Notes under the pieces: generated by a model
Database searches by the model: none
Told to the model about the DNA's origin: nothing
The model's input: only the letters and a program-made list of their open reading frames with translations
Assembly: GCF_003053745.1 (NCBI RefSeq)
Contig: NZ_QAYE01000011.1
Span: forward strand, 3,389 to 67,388
DNA from: Sphingomonas faeni
GTDB taxonomy: Bacteria; Pseudomonadota; Alphaproteobacteria; Sphingomonadales; Sphingomonadaceae
Direction: 5' to 3'
Length of the DNA stretch: 64,000 nt
Part shown: positions 8,165 to 15,811 of the stretch, piece after piece
Layout of the letters: every line of letters starts with the position of its first letter
How positions within the stretch are numbered: position 1 is the first letter of the stretch
Made by a program: the position numbers and the translations under genes

Positions 8165-8300
8165 GGAATGGCTGGAATGGGAAGGAAAGCGGAACGGCAG
8201 CTTTCGGGAAGGCGGGTGGCAATAGCCGACATTGCGGGGCTGTCACTTTCTCGAAAAGGATCCAATTTCGGGAATGTCTGGGTTGGGAGGAAAGCGGTCA
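8165..8300 (+). repeat. Two adjacent copies of dispersed repeat B
   Basis: First copy: GGCTGGAATGGGAAGGAAAG, CGGCAGCTTTCGGGAAGG and CCGACATTGCGG. Second partial copy: GGGAATGTCTGGGTTGGGAG and GAAAGCGG. The tandem lies between a convergent gene pair and reaches the 3' end of the minus-strand gene at 8298. Confidence 0.7.
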
Positions 8301-8879
8301 TACCTTCATGGATTTTGCCGTAGTTGCCACCGCTGCGAGCAAATGTTCAAATTCCTCGATTTCAACAGGTGAGACGCCAAACTTCGTCAATAAGGAAGAT
8401 GTGGTTCGTATGCCGCCTACGTACGCATCCACTTGGTCACCGAACTCTCCGCTGACGAATGTTTCATAATGGAGTTGCGGGGAGCAATCTAAAACTCGCT
8501 GTTTGATTCGTGCCTTCGAGCGCGAAGGATAGCGATCAAGCATTTCAGTCGGCATGATGACAGGAATGTAACGCAGGAGAAGCTCAACAGCGGCGAAGCG
8601 AGAGTTTCTCAATTGATGATTCAATAAGGGTTCGATTACACGTCGCACCGCCTCGCTCGCTTGATCGGCTGGTCCGTAAATCTCGCTCGACGCCCAAAAT
8701 TCCACGACCGACTCCTGCAAAGCTTCCTCACCTTGTAGAAAACCGCGGATGTCCACAATTGGGCGTTCCGGTACGATCCGACTTTCTCGCGAGGGATCGA
8801 ATTTCGGAATGTCCGGATTGGGAAGGTAAGTAGTCTGGCAGCTTTCGGGCGAGCAGGAGGTAATAACAGACATTGGCAT
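8298..8879 (-). CDS. Hypothetical protein with repeat-derived N-terminus
   Basis: The frame could encode 193 residues. The part upstream of about residue 42 is read through repeat B and repeat A DNA and is unlikely to be ancestral, so the true start may be internal. The rest is soluble and helical (QASEAVRRVIEPLLNHQLRNSRFAAVELLLRYIPVIMP), ending in a VEIEEFEHLLAAVATT helix. The size and helical make-up resemble small immunity-type proteins, but no family is recognised. A second, truncated copy of about 287 bp stands at the left window edge. Confidence 0.5.
   Translation of the reverse strand: MPMSVITSCSPESCQTTYLPNPDIPKFDPSRESRIVPERPIVDIRGFLQGEEALQESVVEFWASSEIYGPADQASEAVRRVIEPLLNHQLRNSRFAAVELLLRYIPVIMPTEMLDRYPSRSKARIKQRVLDCSPQLHYETFVSGEFGDQVDAYVGGIRTTSSLLTKFGVSPVEIEEFEHLLAAVATTAKSMKV
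8511..8797. repeat. Direct repeat, right copy (left copy 3-289)
   Basis: Bases 8511-8797 repeat 3-289 in the same orientation with roughly 96% identity by eye. Differences cluster at one end, near the repeat A segment. The pair could recombine and delete or duplicate the 8.5 kb between them. Confidence 0.85.
8812..8875 (+). repeat. Dispersed intergenic repeat B
   Basis: Contains GAATGTCCGGATTGGGAAGG, GGCAGCTTTCGGGC and ACAGACATTGG. It lies at the 5' edge of the minus-strand hypothetical gene and is partly read as its N-terminus. Confidence 0.65.
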
Positions 8880-8907
8880 GATTTGACGAAGCGGCTTAAC
8901 ACCGGGA

Positions 8908-9279
8908 ATGGCAAAATCCGCAAACCAACCTCCCCGAAGTTTGGGCCTCGGTGGCGACGGCGACGAGATTGCCGCTATTGCGGAAGTCGAACGGCAGTTC
9001 GCAGTGAAGCTGGATTACACCGGATCGGCGCACTGGGTCACAGTTGGCGACGTTTACGCAGCACTCCAAACGGCGTTGCCACTTGATCACGGGGCTTCGC
9101 GCAATGTGTGGCCCATGTTCGCAAAAGCTATTTCTCAAGGAACTGGCGTCGATGGCAACGCGGTCACCCCAGACACCCTGCTGCTTGGTGAAGGGCGGTT
9201 CGATCGACGGGTCGCGATTGGTGTTGCTTGCATAGCTGGTGTTGCGTTTGCGGTGGCTCGCCATTGGTGGCCAGGGTAG
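8908..9279 (+). CDS. Small protein with C-terminal membrane anchor
   Basis: The 123-residue product has a soluble part with an acidic helix (EIAAIAEVERQFAVKLDY), a central WVTVGDVYAALQTALP segment, and a C-terminal hydrophobic stretch (about residues 102-117) ending in HWWPG, which looks like a tail anchor. The central part loosely resembles acyl-carrier-type helical folds, but no phosphopantetheine serine motif is obvious. Its TAG stop is directly followed by the ATG of a 49-residue membrane protein, so the two are probably co-translated. Function unknown. Confidence 0.6.
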   Translation: MAKSANQPPRSLGLGGDGDEIAAIAEVERQFAVKLDYTGSAHWVTVGDVYAALQTALPLDHGASRNVWPMFAKAISQGTGVDGNAVTPDTLLLGEGRFDRRVAIGVACIAGVAFAVARHWWPG

Positions 9280-9429
9280 ATGAGGCGGCTTCGATGGGCG
9301 ATTTACATGTTGGCGGCTATTCTCGGCATCGCTGGTGCGGCTTTGGGACTGAGCAAAGGGGTCACGCTATTGATAATCGGATCCGTTGTGGTTCCGATCG
9401 AGCTTTTCTTGCACCCTCGCCCAGACTGA
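9280..9429 (+). CDS. 49-residue membrane protein
   Basis: ATG 9280 follows the previous stop with no gap (TAGATG). The product starts MRRLRWAIYMLAAILGIAG and has two hydrophobic segments (about residues 6-22 and 28-44) separated by a short polar turn, a helical-hairpin membrane protein. It likely acts with the tail-anchored protein encoded just upstream. No family is recognised. Confidence 0.6.
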   Translation: MRRLRWAIYMLAAILGIAGAALGLSKGVTLLIIGSVVVPIELFLHPRPD

Positions 9430-9624
9430 ACAAACGATCGCTTTGGGCATCGATTAGACACAGCCTTAATGGCTGACTCTGGGCGAGAGCGGAATGGGCA
9501 GCGAATCGGAGTGGGGAGGATTAAGGCAATTAAATGGCATATAGCCGGTTGTTGCCGCTAGGTAATTTAAGTCCGTATTAACATAGGATATATAATTGGT
9601 TTTGAATTTTGTTATTCTTTCAGA

Positions 9625-9807
9625 ATGAAGCCCAGTAAGGTTCAAGCCTACTTCGAACGAATCTTAGCCCGGCCGCTAACCTTGGTTGAGCTTGAAGCTA
9701 TGAACGGTGCCAGGGCTTCAGCTGAGGGAAAACGTGACGCGGTAAAAGCCATGCGATCGGCAATAAATTCCGCGATTAGCTACCAGATACGCGAATTAAA
9801 TCCTTGA
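9625..9807 (+). CDS. 60-residue hypothetical protein
   Basis: A basic, helical 60-residue protein (KVQAYFERILARPLTLVELEAMNG at the start) preceded by an AT-rich stretch of about 80 bases that could hold a promoter. No strong ribosome-binding site is visible. Its last 32 bases overlap the convergent DUF6894-like gene. No family is recognised; the call rests on composition and context. Confidence 0.45.
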   Translation: MKPSKVQAYFERILARPLTLVELEAMNGARASAEGKRDAVKAMRSAINSAISYQIRELNP

Positions 9808-10018
9808 ATTGCAGCTGCTCCAAGACGTCCCGATTCTGGTCCAATATCTCGATCGACGTCGATAGGCACAACTTGCCGAGTAAGATATCAGCTGCCATCA
9901 TTTCGCGGGCGCCAGCGACTGCCATTTGCCGAGCGACCTCCAGTCCCGAAGCAAGAAATCCGTCATCGTCTGTGATCCGGAGACCGTGTTCGATCAGGTT
10001 TACGAAATAGCGCTGCAT
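9776..10018 (-). CDS. DUF6894-like small protein
   Basis: From ATG 10018 the product has 80 residues: MQRYFVNLIEHGLRITDDDG, then a conserved-looking helix LEVARQMAVAGAREMMAADIL. This is the pattern of the DUF6894 family, small alphaproteobacterial proteins that start M-x-R-Y-F-x-x and carry a D/E-D-x-E-G turn. Their function is unknown. An upstream in-frame ATG at 10081 would add 21 residues that do not fit the family. Confidence 0.65.
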   Translation of the reverse strand: MQRYFVNLIEHGLRITDDDGFLASGLEVARQMAVAGAREMMAADILLGKLCLSTSIEILDQNRDVLEQLQFKDLIRVSGS

Positions 10019-10259
10019 CGCCCGGTTATGTCGAAACGCCAACGGGCGGTCATTTACCCGTGATATTACGCCGCATCGCAACCTGTGTAAGGCTACCCAT
10101 ACGATGTCGGTTAGCCATCGAGCGCAGACTCTCAGAAACTCCGTATGCGATTCGTACCGATCAAGTTGAACGAAGGGTAACTATCGGGCGACCTGCATCG
10201 ACATGCGAACGGCCGAAGGTGGGCGTTCCTGTCGAACTTCTGGCCTGGGAGCACTACCG

Positions 10260-10575
10260 TGAATCTGTGTCCGAATAATGCACAGAAGCCAAAAAGGGGA
10301 ATGCCCGCCCATTCGCCAGACAACGCTTTCAGGACGAGCGGTAGCGCCAGATCTTGATCGCGCCTTGCAATACCGACGAGCGTCTCTGCTCTCACGACGT
10401 CGTTTTTGTCGTTCGCGGCCGATAGCAATGCCTCGCGAATTTCTGGTGTATCTGCGCCCTCCGACGCAAGAAGCATCGTCGCCCAATCGCGGTTAGATGG
10501 GTCATCGTCCACGTCATTGTGATGAGTTGCCGCATGTCGCGTCAGCAAAGTCCGAGCCTGAAAGCGGCACTTCAT
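10260..10575 (-). pseudogene. HEAT-repeat-like gene, probably truncated
   Basis: The N-terminal part contains two HEAT-like helical pairs (DPSNRDWATMLLASEGADTP...REALLSAANDKNDVVRAETLVGIARR), the pattern of small HEAT-repeat proteins. After the segment GIPLFG near 10290 the frame no longer looks repeat-like, and the continuation to 10132 seems random. I therefore treat it as interrupted, by a frameshift or truncation, but the family boundary is uncertain. Function of such proteins is usually protein binding. Confidence 0.4.
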
Positions 10576-10579
10576 CGGC

Positions 10580-11100
10580 GACTACCGCCTTCAAAAAGTC
10601 GGAAACGGGCTCATAACGGTCGGTCATCGACTCAGCACATCACTAACGACGAACGGCAGCTAACCTCTTCTTCCGGCCATTCCGCTTATCGCCCATTCGT
10701 AGCCATTAGGCTTCGGTGTGCGCATTCCAGATTGCGGGCATCACTCGGCACGCTACGATCAGTGCAGCACGACAGCCGGATAAGTCCGCATCGCTAGATG
10801 GTTCCGGTTTCGGCACTGGACGGTGATGGTAGCTTATTGCCTATCTGTTCCCAAAGCCGCCGTTCGGCTTTCAAGGCATATGGCCAACATGTCGACTATT
10901 CGACATGTTAGAAAGTCGACGTCAAGCACTTTGGTTTAGTGGGCACTCGTAGGTTTGTGGAAAACACCTTAACCGTGCCGAATGTCAGGGAGCGGCACGT
11001 TCAATCACGTGATCGCGCATCACTGCGAATTGTATGACCGCCAAACCCTTTTAGCTTGCCCGCGTCGCCGGGGTTTGGCATCGGAGATCCACCCGAGAGG
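10580..11100. other. Non-coding stretch upstream of tRNA-Val
   Basis: I see no convincing gene here. It holds degenerate words of repeat B (GCAGCTAACC..., TTCCGGCCATTCCGC around 10655-10690) and the inverted repeat at 10886-10909. Confidence 0.5.
10886..10909. promoter_or_regulatory. Inverted repeat with TGTCGA-N4-TCGACA core
   Basis: AACATGTCGA and TCGACATGTT form perfect 10-base arms around CTAT. The same core architecture occurs at 56195-56210 near the replication origin. It lies about 190 bp upstream of tRNA-Val. It looks like a dimeric protein-binding site. Confidence 0.65.
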
Positions 11101-11176
11101 GGGCGATTAGCTCAGTTGGTAGAGCGTCTCGTTTACACCGAGAATGTCGGCGGTTCGAGCCCGTCATCGCCCACCA
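11101..11176 (+). tRNA. tRNA-Val (anticodon TAC)
   Basis: A 76-base gene with a complete cloverleaf: acceptor GGGCGAT pairs with ATCGCCC (11166-11172), D arm with GCTCAGTTGGTAGAGC, anticodon loop TTTACAC flanked by CTCG/CGAG, T loop GGTTCGAGCC, and an encoded CCA (11174-11176). The anticodon TAC reads GTA valine codons. Confidence 0.97.
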
Positions 11177-11353
11177 CCCATTCCTGGCCTTATCAACACG
11201 CTAGCGACATTGGCGAGGTAGCGTTCGCGTGTTTAGGCAGGACCTAGGCGTCCTTGCTGATTTAGGAGCCTCATGGCCCGTTTGGTTTCGACGAATGCGT
11301 GGTCGAAAGCCTCATGGCACGTTTGGCCCCGACGAGCGCGTGGATCGCGGTTT

Positions 11354-11728
11354 CTAGGTCGCAAGGCCGAGCGCTTTTATATAGGCTTGATCGTCTGTCG
11401 CCTGATTTTGCGGCACGCTGGCAGATGCTGGGGGGCTTCCGACCACAGCGGTGGGCGGGCTAGGGGGCCCAGACGACGAACCGGCTAGAATCTCTTGCCA
11501 GTTCATGAGCTCCGCATTTTCTGCACGAGTCACGAGATCCAGAGCGCCAAGACGTGCGAGCAACTGCAGTTCGAGGAACGTCAGGGTAGCGCCGGTGCCG
11601 TTCTTCAGTGCGCGCCGATACTTGTGCGCTATCGTCGAGGCGGTTGTCTGGCTGGACGCCGGACCGACGGACGCTTGCGGCGTACCGACCTCTGGACTTC
11701 CCGAGTGTTTTAGCGGTCGCGTTTTCAT
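11354..11728 (-). CDS. Hypothetical protein with Pro/Ser-rich tail
   Basis: From ATG 11728 the product has 124 residues. A Ser/Thr/Pro-rich N-terminus is followed by a conserved-looking helical core (AHKYRRALKNGTGATLTFLELQ...LLARLGALDLVTRAENAEL) and a second low-complexity segment (SSSGPPSPPTAVVGSPP). No signal or membrane part. The core resembles small proteins of unknown function found in alphaproteobacterial accessory DNA. The frame extends upstream into the IS630 remnant, which is not part of the gene. No operon partner. Confidence 0.5.
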   Translation of the reverse strand: MKTRPLKHSGSPEVGTPQASVGPASSQTTASTIAHKYRRALKNGTGATLTFLELQLLARLGALDLVTRAENAELMNWQEILAGSSSGPPSPPTAVVGSPPASASVPQNQATDDQAYIKALGLAT

Positions 11729-11859
11729 ACCAGTTCCTCTGCGCCTCAGCAGGTGCACCCTTCTACGGGACACTGAACGAAAGTGAAGGTTACGTATTCG
11801 ACTGCTTCGCCTGAGCACGGGTGTCGGTGAGCGGCGTGTCAACACAGGTAGGAATCCTT

Positions 11860-12038
11860 CTGGAACGTCGATCACCACCTTCGTTGCTGGTGCGCCGATG
11901 TCCGTACTGCTTTCCAAGCTGCAGTCACCGGACTGCGCTTGCGGCGCTGACACCGAACCGCCGCCTGCCGACGCGATACACCACTCTCTATTGCCGCAAC
12001 TACCCTGTCCGAAGATCCACCGACAATGCCCGCGCCAT
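11860..12038 (-). pseudogene. Frameshifted N-terminus of an IS630-family transposase
   Basis: Read in three successive frames the minus strand gives MARALSVDLRT (from ATG 12038), then VVAAIESGVSRRQAAVR, then FGVSAASAVR. Joined, this is the typical start of IS630-family transposases, with their helix-turn-helix. At least two frameshifts interrupt it and the catalytic DDE part is missing. It therefore marks an old insertion about 700 bp from tRNA-Val. Confidence 0.75.
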
Positions 12039-12687
12039 GCATCCCGGCCTCCAGCACCGGCATGGGGGCTGCATCAGAAAACCGCGGCGACAGGAATTCC
12101 CTTATGATTCAGCCCGGCGAGAAACCGCTCTAGTGACGCGGAGGCATCGCTCAAGCGCCGCACGCTGGCCCTTCACCGGCATAATCCGGTGGGTAGTGCT
12201 CCAGCGAGTCCTCCGATTGCTTACAGAGCGACCGCGAACTGGCGGGGGGCGTGAGAGTGCTTAGCCCCGCAGCGGTACGAACCGAGGGGTAACCGTTGCC
12301 AACTCGCTATACCGCTCTGCCTCAGGCCCCGACCTCTTGCCCGTCTTCGTCCGGATGAAGCGCGTAAGCCAAGCTACAGGCTAGCGCACAAAAAAGGGCG
12401 ACCGAAGTCGCCCGAAGGTACGCTGTCGAAAGGGGGCTAACGACGTGCAGATAATAGGTTAGGTTGGCTGTCCAATCAAGGCGTCTTCGCTAGGTTTCAA
12501 ACTCGGACTTCTTCGTCTGGTACAAGGCGTGCAGGTCGTAGTTGCTGTGCCGCCGGCATTTGTCGGGGAAGGGCGCGTTTTGGAACATCAGTAATCGGGT
12601 TAGGGTCGGTACCCGCTCAGAACCGGATCCGGATACAGGCTCCGTTCTCGTTCATCATCTGGAGGACCGCGATCGATCGACGCTGAG
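12039..12687. other. Non-coding or decayed stretch
   Basis: No gene can be supported apart from the hairpin at 12390-12413. The few open frames have compositions unlike coding DNA. Confidence 0.5.
12390..12413 (-). terminator. Rho-independent terminator, minus strand
   Basis: GGGCGAC (12396-12402) and GTCGCCC (12407-12413) form a 7-bp GC-rich stem with a four-base loop. On the minus strand it is followed by six T residues (12395-12390). It would end a leftward transcript such as one from the small gene at 12688-12810. Confidence 0.8.
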
Positions 12688-12810
12688 TTAATCGTCGCCC
12701 ATGAACCAGATGCGTATCCGGCGACTGGTCTTCACCCCGAGAAACGACATGGCGAAAATCAGGAGGGACGCCGCCCAACACGCGAGGCTGCCGAAGATTA
12801 CCGTGTGCAC
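12688..12810 (-). CDS. Possible 40-residue membrane protein
   Basis: A GTG-initiated frame encodes (M)HTVIFGSLACWAASLLIFAM followed by a basic tail ending FMGDD. One hydrophobic segment of about 20 residues precedes RRIRIW, the shape of a single-pass small membrane protein. A minus-strand terminator lies 275 bp downstream. No ribosome-binding site is clear, so confidence is low. Confidence 0.35.
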   Translation of the reverse strand: MHTVIFGSLACWAASLLIFAMSFLGVKTSRRIRIWFMGDD

Positions 12811-13449
12811 ACAAAACGCCTTAGCCGCTCGACCTCACCAGCAGTGAAGCCGATTTGGTGTCTGCCTGACAAGTGGCAATGTCAGCCCAACTGCTGGAGA
12901 GCGGGCAAACTAAGCGATCAGCGCCATAGCTGATCAGCCGGGATTTTTGGTCACGCAACGAACGTGTTGGTCGATTCAACGATTGTGGTCACGGACTTTA
13001 TGTTCGCGACCCTCATATGATCAGCATACTCAATAAGCACCGGGAGATGGATGGCGCTGTCCTGCTCTTGCAGTTATTCGGTCATAACCTCCACGATTAC
13101 CTTCCGCGCGTGCTGATACGCTGCCCGAACATTGGAAAGATCCCACCTTTCCTTGTCCGCGGTCGTCTTAACGTCATTCAAGACGTTAAAGATGAATTTA
13201 ACCATCCGGCATACCGGCAAAATGTTGTTCTTGATCGAAAACATCCATCAAAAATCAATTAGGTCATGCACGTCGATAGATGTCACGGCCACTGCGGGAC
13301 CTGGCGCGGACGGGGCCCAAGCGTTTCACCGATCCGCGCTAGAGGGTGTGATATCCCGCTACTCCCCTGCCCTGTTGCCTAATCTTCAGGCTACACGGAG
13401 ATAGTGCTCGAAAGCGGTTGGTTCAGAACTGCCGATCGTAGCCGCGCTT
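12811..13449. other. Stretch with no supported gene
   Basis: Open frames here are short and lack recognisable features. The local AT content rises around 13000-13260. I see no RNA gene or strong repeat. Confidence 0.45.
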
Positions 13450-13596
13450 ATGGCCGATGCTCTGGCTGCAATGCCCGAGGGCGATCGGTCGTTCGCAGCG
13501 GGCTTTCGTCCCCGCGCGGCCTCCGAATGCCTGCGTGACATCAAGTCTTCTTATGGGACAGATGTAAGGAAGCAATCCTCGCCGGACGTGACGTGA
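13450..13596 (+). CDS. Possible 48-residue hypothetical protein
   Basis: ATG 13450 opens a frame MADALAAMPEGDRSFAAGF..., continuing with FRPRAASECLRDIKSSYG. The in-frame sequence upstream (ELPIVAAL) also looks protein-like back to a stop near 13405. The composition is that of a small soluble helical protein. There is no recognised family or clear ribosome-binding site. Confidence 0.3.
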   Translation: MADALAAMPEGDRSFAAGFRPRAASECLRDIKSSYGTDVRKQSSPDVT

Positions 13597-13637
13597 AGCC
13601 TATACGCGGTACGGAATCTGCTGATTTGGGGCGTTGC

Positions 13638-13835
13638 ATGTTTGAGTTCCTGGCGATCGTTCCTGCGGTGGCGGCGATGTCGATCGGCGCACGGTCAATC
13701 TCAAAATCGCGCGCACGTCGACAAAGGTCCGAACGCCGCCAGCAGCGCCACAAGCGAGAAGCAGGTATTTGGTGGGCAACGATGTGGCTGTCGAAGGACA
13801 AGCGTCGGAAAAAGCTCACATACCGGCAGGACTGA
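13638..13835 (+). CDS. Small protein with N-terminal hydrophobic helix
   Basis: From ATG 13638 a 65-residue product begins MFEFLAIVPAVAAMSIGARS and continues with a very basic segment (KSRARRQRSERRQQRHKR), then WWATMWLSKDKRRKK. One membrane helix followed by a charged cytoplasmic tail is plausible. It lies 17 bp before the next small gene in the same direction. No family is recognised. Confidence 0.4.
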   Translation: MFEFLAIVPAVAAMSIGARSISKSRARRQRSERRQQRHKREAGIWWATMWLSKDKRRKKLTYRQD

Positions 13836-13852
13836 AGACTGGGGTGGCCAAC

Positions 13853-14074
13853 GCGATGAAAATACTGTGTGCGCTTATTGGCCATCGCCAGCGGAAGGCC
13901 AAAATCTGGCACGACACCGCGGATTGGCGAGCCGAGTGCTCAAGGTGCGGCATCGCAATGATACGGGATCACCGCACTAGAAAATGGCGTTCGTTTCGGG
14001 TGAGCGATGCGTCTTCCAACTGCAAGGGTGCTCCTCTTTCGGGCACCGGGCGTAATGGGGATCGACCCAAATAG
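13853..14074 (+). CDS. Small zinc-ribbon-like protein (DUF1660-like)
   Basis: From ATG 13853 the 73-residue product starts MKILCALIGHRQRK and later has ECSRCGIAMIRDHRTRKW. The C-x4-G-H start and the C-x2-C pair are the layout of DUF1660-type small prophage proteins, which probably bind one zinc ion. The remaining C-terminal 25 residues are low in features. Function unknown. It may be co-transcribed with the gene ending at 13835. Confidence 0.55.
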   Translation, partial: AMKILCALIGHRQRKAKIWHDTADWRAECSRCGIAMIRDHRTRKWRSFRVSDASSNCKGAPLSGTGRNGDRPK

Positions 14075-14188
14075 GGCGGGTGATATGAACCGGGAGACAT
14101 TATTGACGGATGCGTGTACCTGACCTTCTATCGGCTTTGAGTAGCCGATTTACAGGCGCGTAGGCGCCGCTTTCAAGGGTCGAGAAAC

Positions 14189-14461
14189 ATGTTCAAAAAG
14201 ATCATTCTTGGAGCGGCGATCGCTAGCCAGGCGTTTATTGGTGCGGCGTATGCAGCTCCGGCACGTCCACAAGCCGTCAGCTTTGACAGCGTAAAGATGG
14301 TTGGTGCTGCGGGATCGCCGACGCGCATTGGGGCTTCGGTGAAACGGAAGAACGACATTGCCGGTGCGCCATTCCTTCTGCCGCTGCTTGGCGTTGTTGC
14401 CCTGGTGGCAGTGGTTGCGGTCGTTGCTAGCGGTGGCGACGACGACTCCAGCCCTAACTGA
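14189..14461 (+). CDS. Small exported protein with C-terminal membrane segment
   Basis: The 90-residue product has a signal peptide (MFKKIILGAAIASQAFIGAAYA, cut before APARP), a short polar middle, and a strongly hydrophobic C-terminal segment (about residues 61-80, FLLPLLGVVALVAVVAVVAS) ending in an acidic GGDDDSSPN tail. It should be anchored in the inner membrane with the middle part periplasmic. Hairpin 14503-14536 follows as a likely terminator, so the gene is monocistronic. No family name is known to me. Confidence 0.75.
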   Translation: MFKKIILGAAIASQAFIGAAYAAPARPQAVSFDSVKMVGAAGSPTRIGASVKRKNDIAGAPFLLPLLGVVALVAVVAVVASGGDDDSSPN

Positions 14462-14502
14462 TCGGCTGACACGTCCTCGTTTCGTGCGAGGCTGCCAAAT
14501 TT

Positions 14503-14536
14503 AAAGGCGAGGCATTCGAACGAGTGCTTCGCCTTT
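14503..14536 (+). terminator. Probable terminator hairpin
   Basis: AAAGGCGAGGCA (14503-14514) pairs with TGCTTCGCCTTT (14525-14536), allowing one mismatch, 42 bp after the small exported protein gene. Only three T residues end the stem, so it is a weak terminator. Confidence 0.6.
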
Positions 14537-14656
14537 GTCGTATGCTATCGGCGATCGGCCTTTGGCAGTTGCTAACGATGGCGCCCGTTTTGGTTCGACG
14601 GAGAGCCCGAGACCATTACCGAACGATTTGGTGCGTAATGGCTTGCCGACAAGCCG

Positions 14657-14896
14657 GTGGATAACCGGTTCGATCCCAAGGAACTGCGCCCGTTCGGTCG
14701 AGCCTATGTCTTGCGGAACAAGTGTGAGCGCCGCGGGCTCGACGCGATGGAATGGGACGTCTTGGCGGGGCAAGCGAAGCAGGCGGGACGCAAAGTTACA
14801 CAGACTAACGTGCGTCACTCTCTATCTGCTGCAAGGGCGCTTACCCGTCACCGACCCGGTCAACAGGCGATCCCGCTGACAGAGTTCTGCAAATAG
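14657..14896 (+). CDS. Possible small hypothetical protein
   Basis: A 79-residue basic, soluble product (MDNRFDPKELRPFGRAYVLR at the start) with no recognised motif. The initiation region lacks a clear ribosome-binding site. It is kept because the composition is protein-like, but it could be spurious. Confidence 0.3.
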   Translation: MDNRFDPKELRPFGRAYVLRNKCERRGLDAMEWDVLAGQAKQAGRKVTQTNVRHSLSAARALTRHRPGQQAIPLTEFCK

Positions 14897-15006
14897 GCAC
14901 GCGAGCCAACCGACCTCGGCAAGATGATTTGAGTTGTTTCTTCGGAAGCGAACATAAGCCAGAAAGGCGGTAGCCCCGAAGTCGGGTGAATCCGTTGGGA
15001 GTCGTA

Positions 15007-15177
15007 ATGCAGGGTACATTCAGCGGGTCTGAACAGGCGCGCGACGACGGGATCGCGGCGGGTAAAGAGCCATCGGGAAGCCTGGACCACTGTCCATACG
15101 ACGAATATGAAGACCCGATATTACGGGCAATTTGGCAAAATGCCTTTGTTACCTCGCGTCTCTACGGAGAGCCTTGA
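15007..15177 (+). CDS. RMF/CrpP-like small protein
   Basis: From ATG 15007 the product has 56 residues. It carries A-R-D-D-G-I-A-A-G-K, then DHCPYDEYEDPILRAIWQNAF. A G-x2-A-G helix followed by C-P-Y and a W-x2-[GA]-F end is the layout of ribosome modulation factor and the related CrpP family. RMF dimerises ribosomes in stationary phase; some CrpP proteins were reported to modify fluoroquinolones. Which applies here is unknown. An upstream in-frame ATG at 14986 is possible. A strong terminator follows at 15187-15213. Confidence 0.65.
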   Translation: MQGTFSGSEQARDDGIAAGKEPSGSLDHCPYDEYEDPILRAIWQNAFVTSRLYGEP

Positions 15178-15186
15178 TCGATTAGA

Positions 15187-15213
15187 CCTGCTCAATTTAG
15201 AACAGGCCTTTTT
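15187..15213 (+). terminator. Rho-independent terminator
   Basis: CCTGCTC and GAACAGG form a stem with one mismatch around AATTTA, followed by CC and five T residues. It lies 10 bp after the stop of the RMF-like gene. Confidence 0.75.
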
Positions 15214-15347
15214 GATCGAAACACCTCAATCTGCGTCAACATTACGGTCATAATGGTTGTGTTTCGGTCGCTGTGAAATACGGGCTCCGCATTTGTTTAA
15301 TGACCGGATTCTAGGATGTTATACCCCCAGCGATACGCGACTACGAA

Positions 15348-15470
15348 GTGCTTGCTACTGCAGAATTAGAGGCTGCCGCTCGTTCGACCTCAATGGAAGA
15401 GCGCTGCTGCCATCTCGATCAGGCCGGGATATATGCAGCACTGGGCGAACATACCCGGGGTATGCGCTAA
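15348..15470 (+). CDS. Possible 40-residue protein
   Basis: A GTG-initiated frame encodes (M)LATAELEAAARSTSMEERC, then CHLDQAGIYAALGEHTRGMR. The amphipathic helical pattern A-E-L-E-A-A-A-R...E-E-R...H-L-D-Q-A resembles small sphingomonad proteins of unknown function. The start is uncertain because the frame opens at a TAG near 15313 with no ATG. Confidence 0.4.
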   Translation: MLATAELEAAARSTSMEERCCHLDQAGIYAALGEHTRGMR

Positions 15471-15811
15471 ATGATCGTTAGGCAAAGCAGGTTTTGGCGG
15501 CGGAGGAGCCCTCCAGCGCAATGAGGATTTCTGACGTTTCCAAGCTCGCTTGCACCCCGGTTCACAGATGCCGATACCTTGGCGGAAACCGCCCACACCC
15601 GGACGTTCAGGCCGGCCCCGGGCATGTCCCGAAACCTGCCATGTGTTCATGTTGGTCGGACAGGAGTTCAAGCAAGAGTCTAAGCATCGGGAACGGCCAT
15701 ATGTCGTGAACGGAGCCGCTCTTAACGCAGGCTTCCTATGTTATTTCCCGGCAGACGCGGCAGGCCCGCTCACGCTCAATGTCATCCGCAAATTGACATT
15801 CAGCTCGGAGG
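15471..15811. other. Gap without a supported gene
   Basis: Several overlapping frames are open here but none has a recognisable start, motif or biased composition. I see no RNA gene or hairpin with a T-run. Confidence 0.45.

Noticed and set aside
11821..12264. 147-codon plus-strand frame over the IS630 remnant
   Set aside because: It is antisense to the recognisable transposase fragment and is Arg/Pro/Cys-rich like random high-GC DNA.
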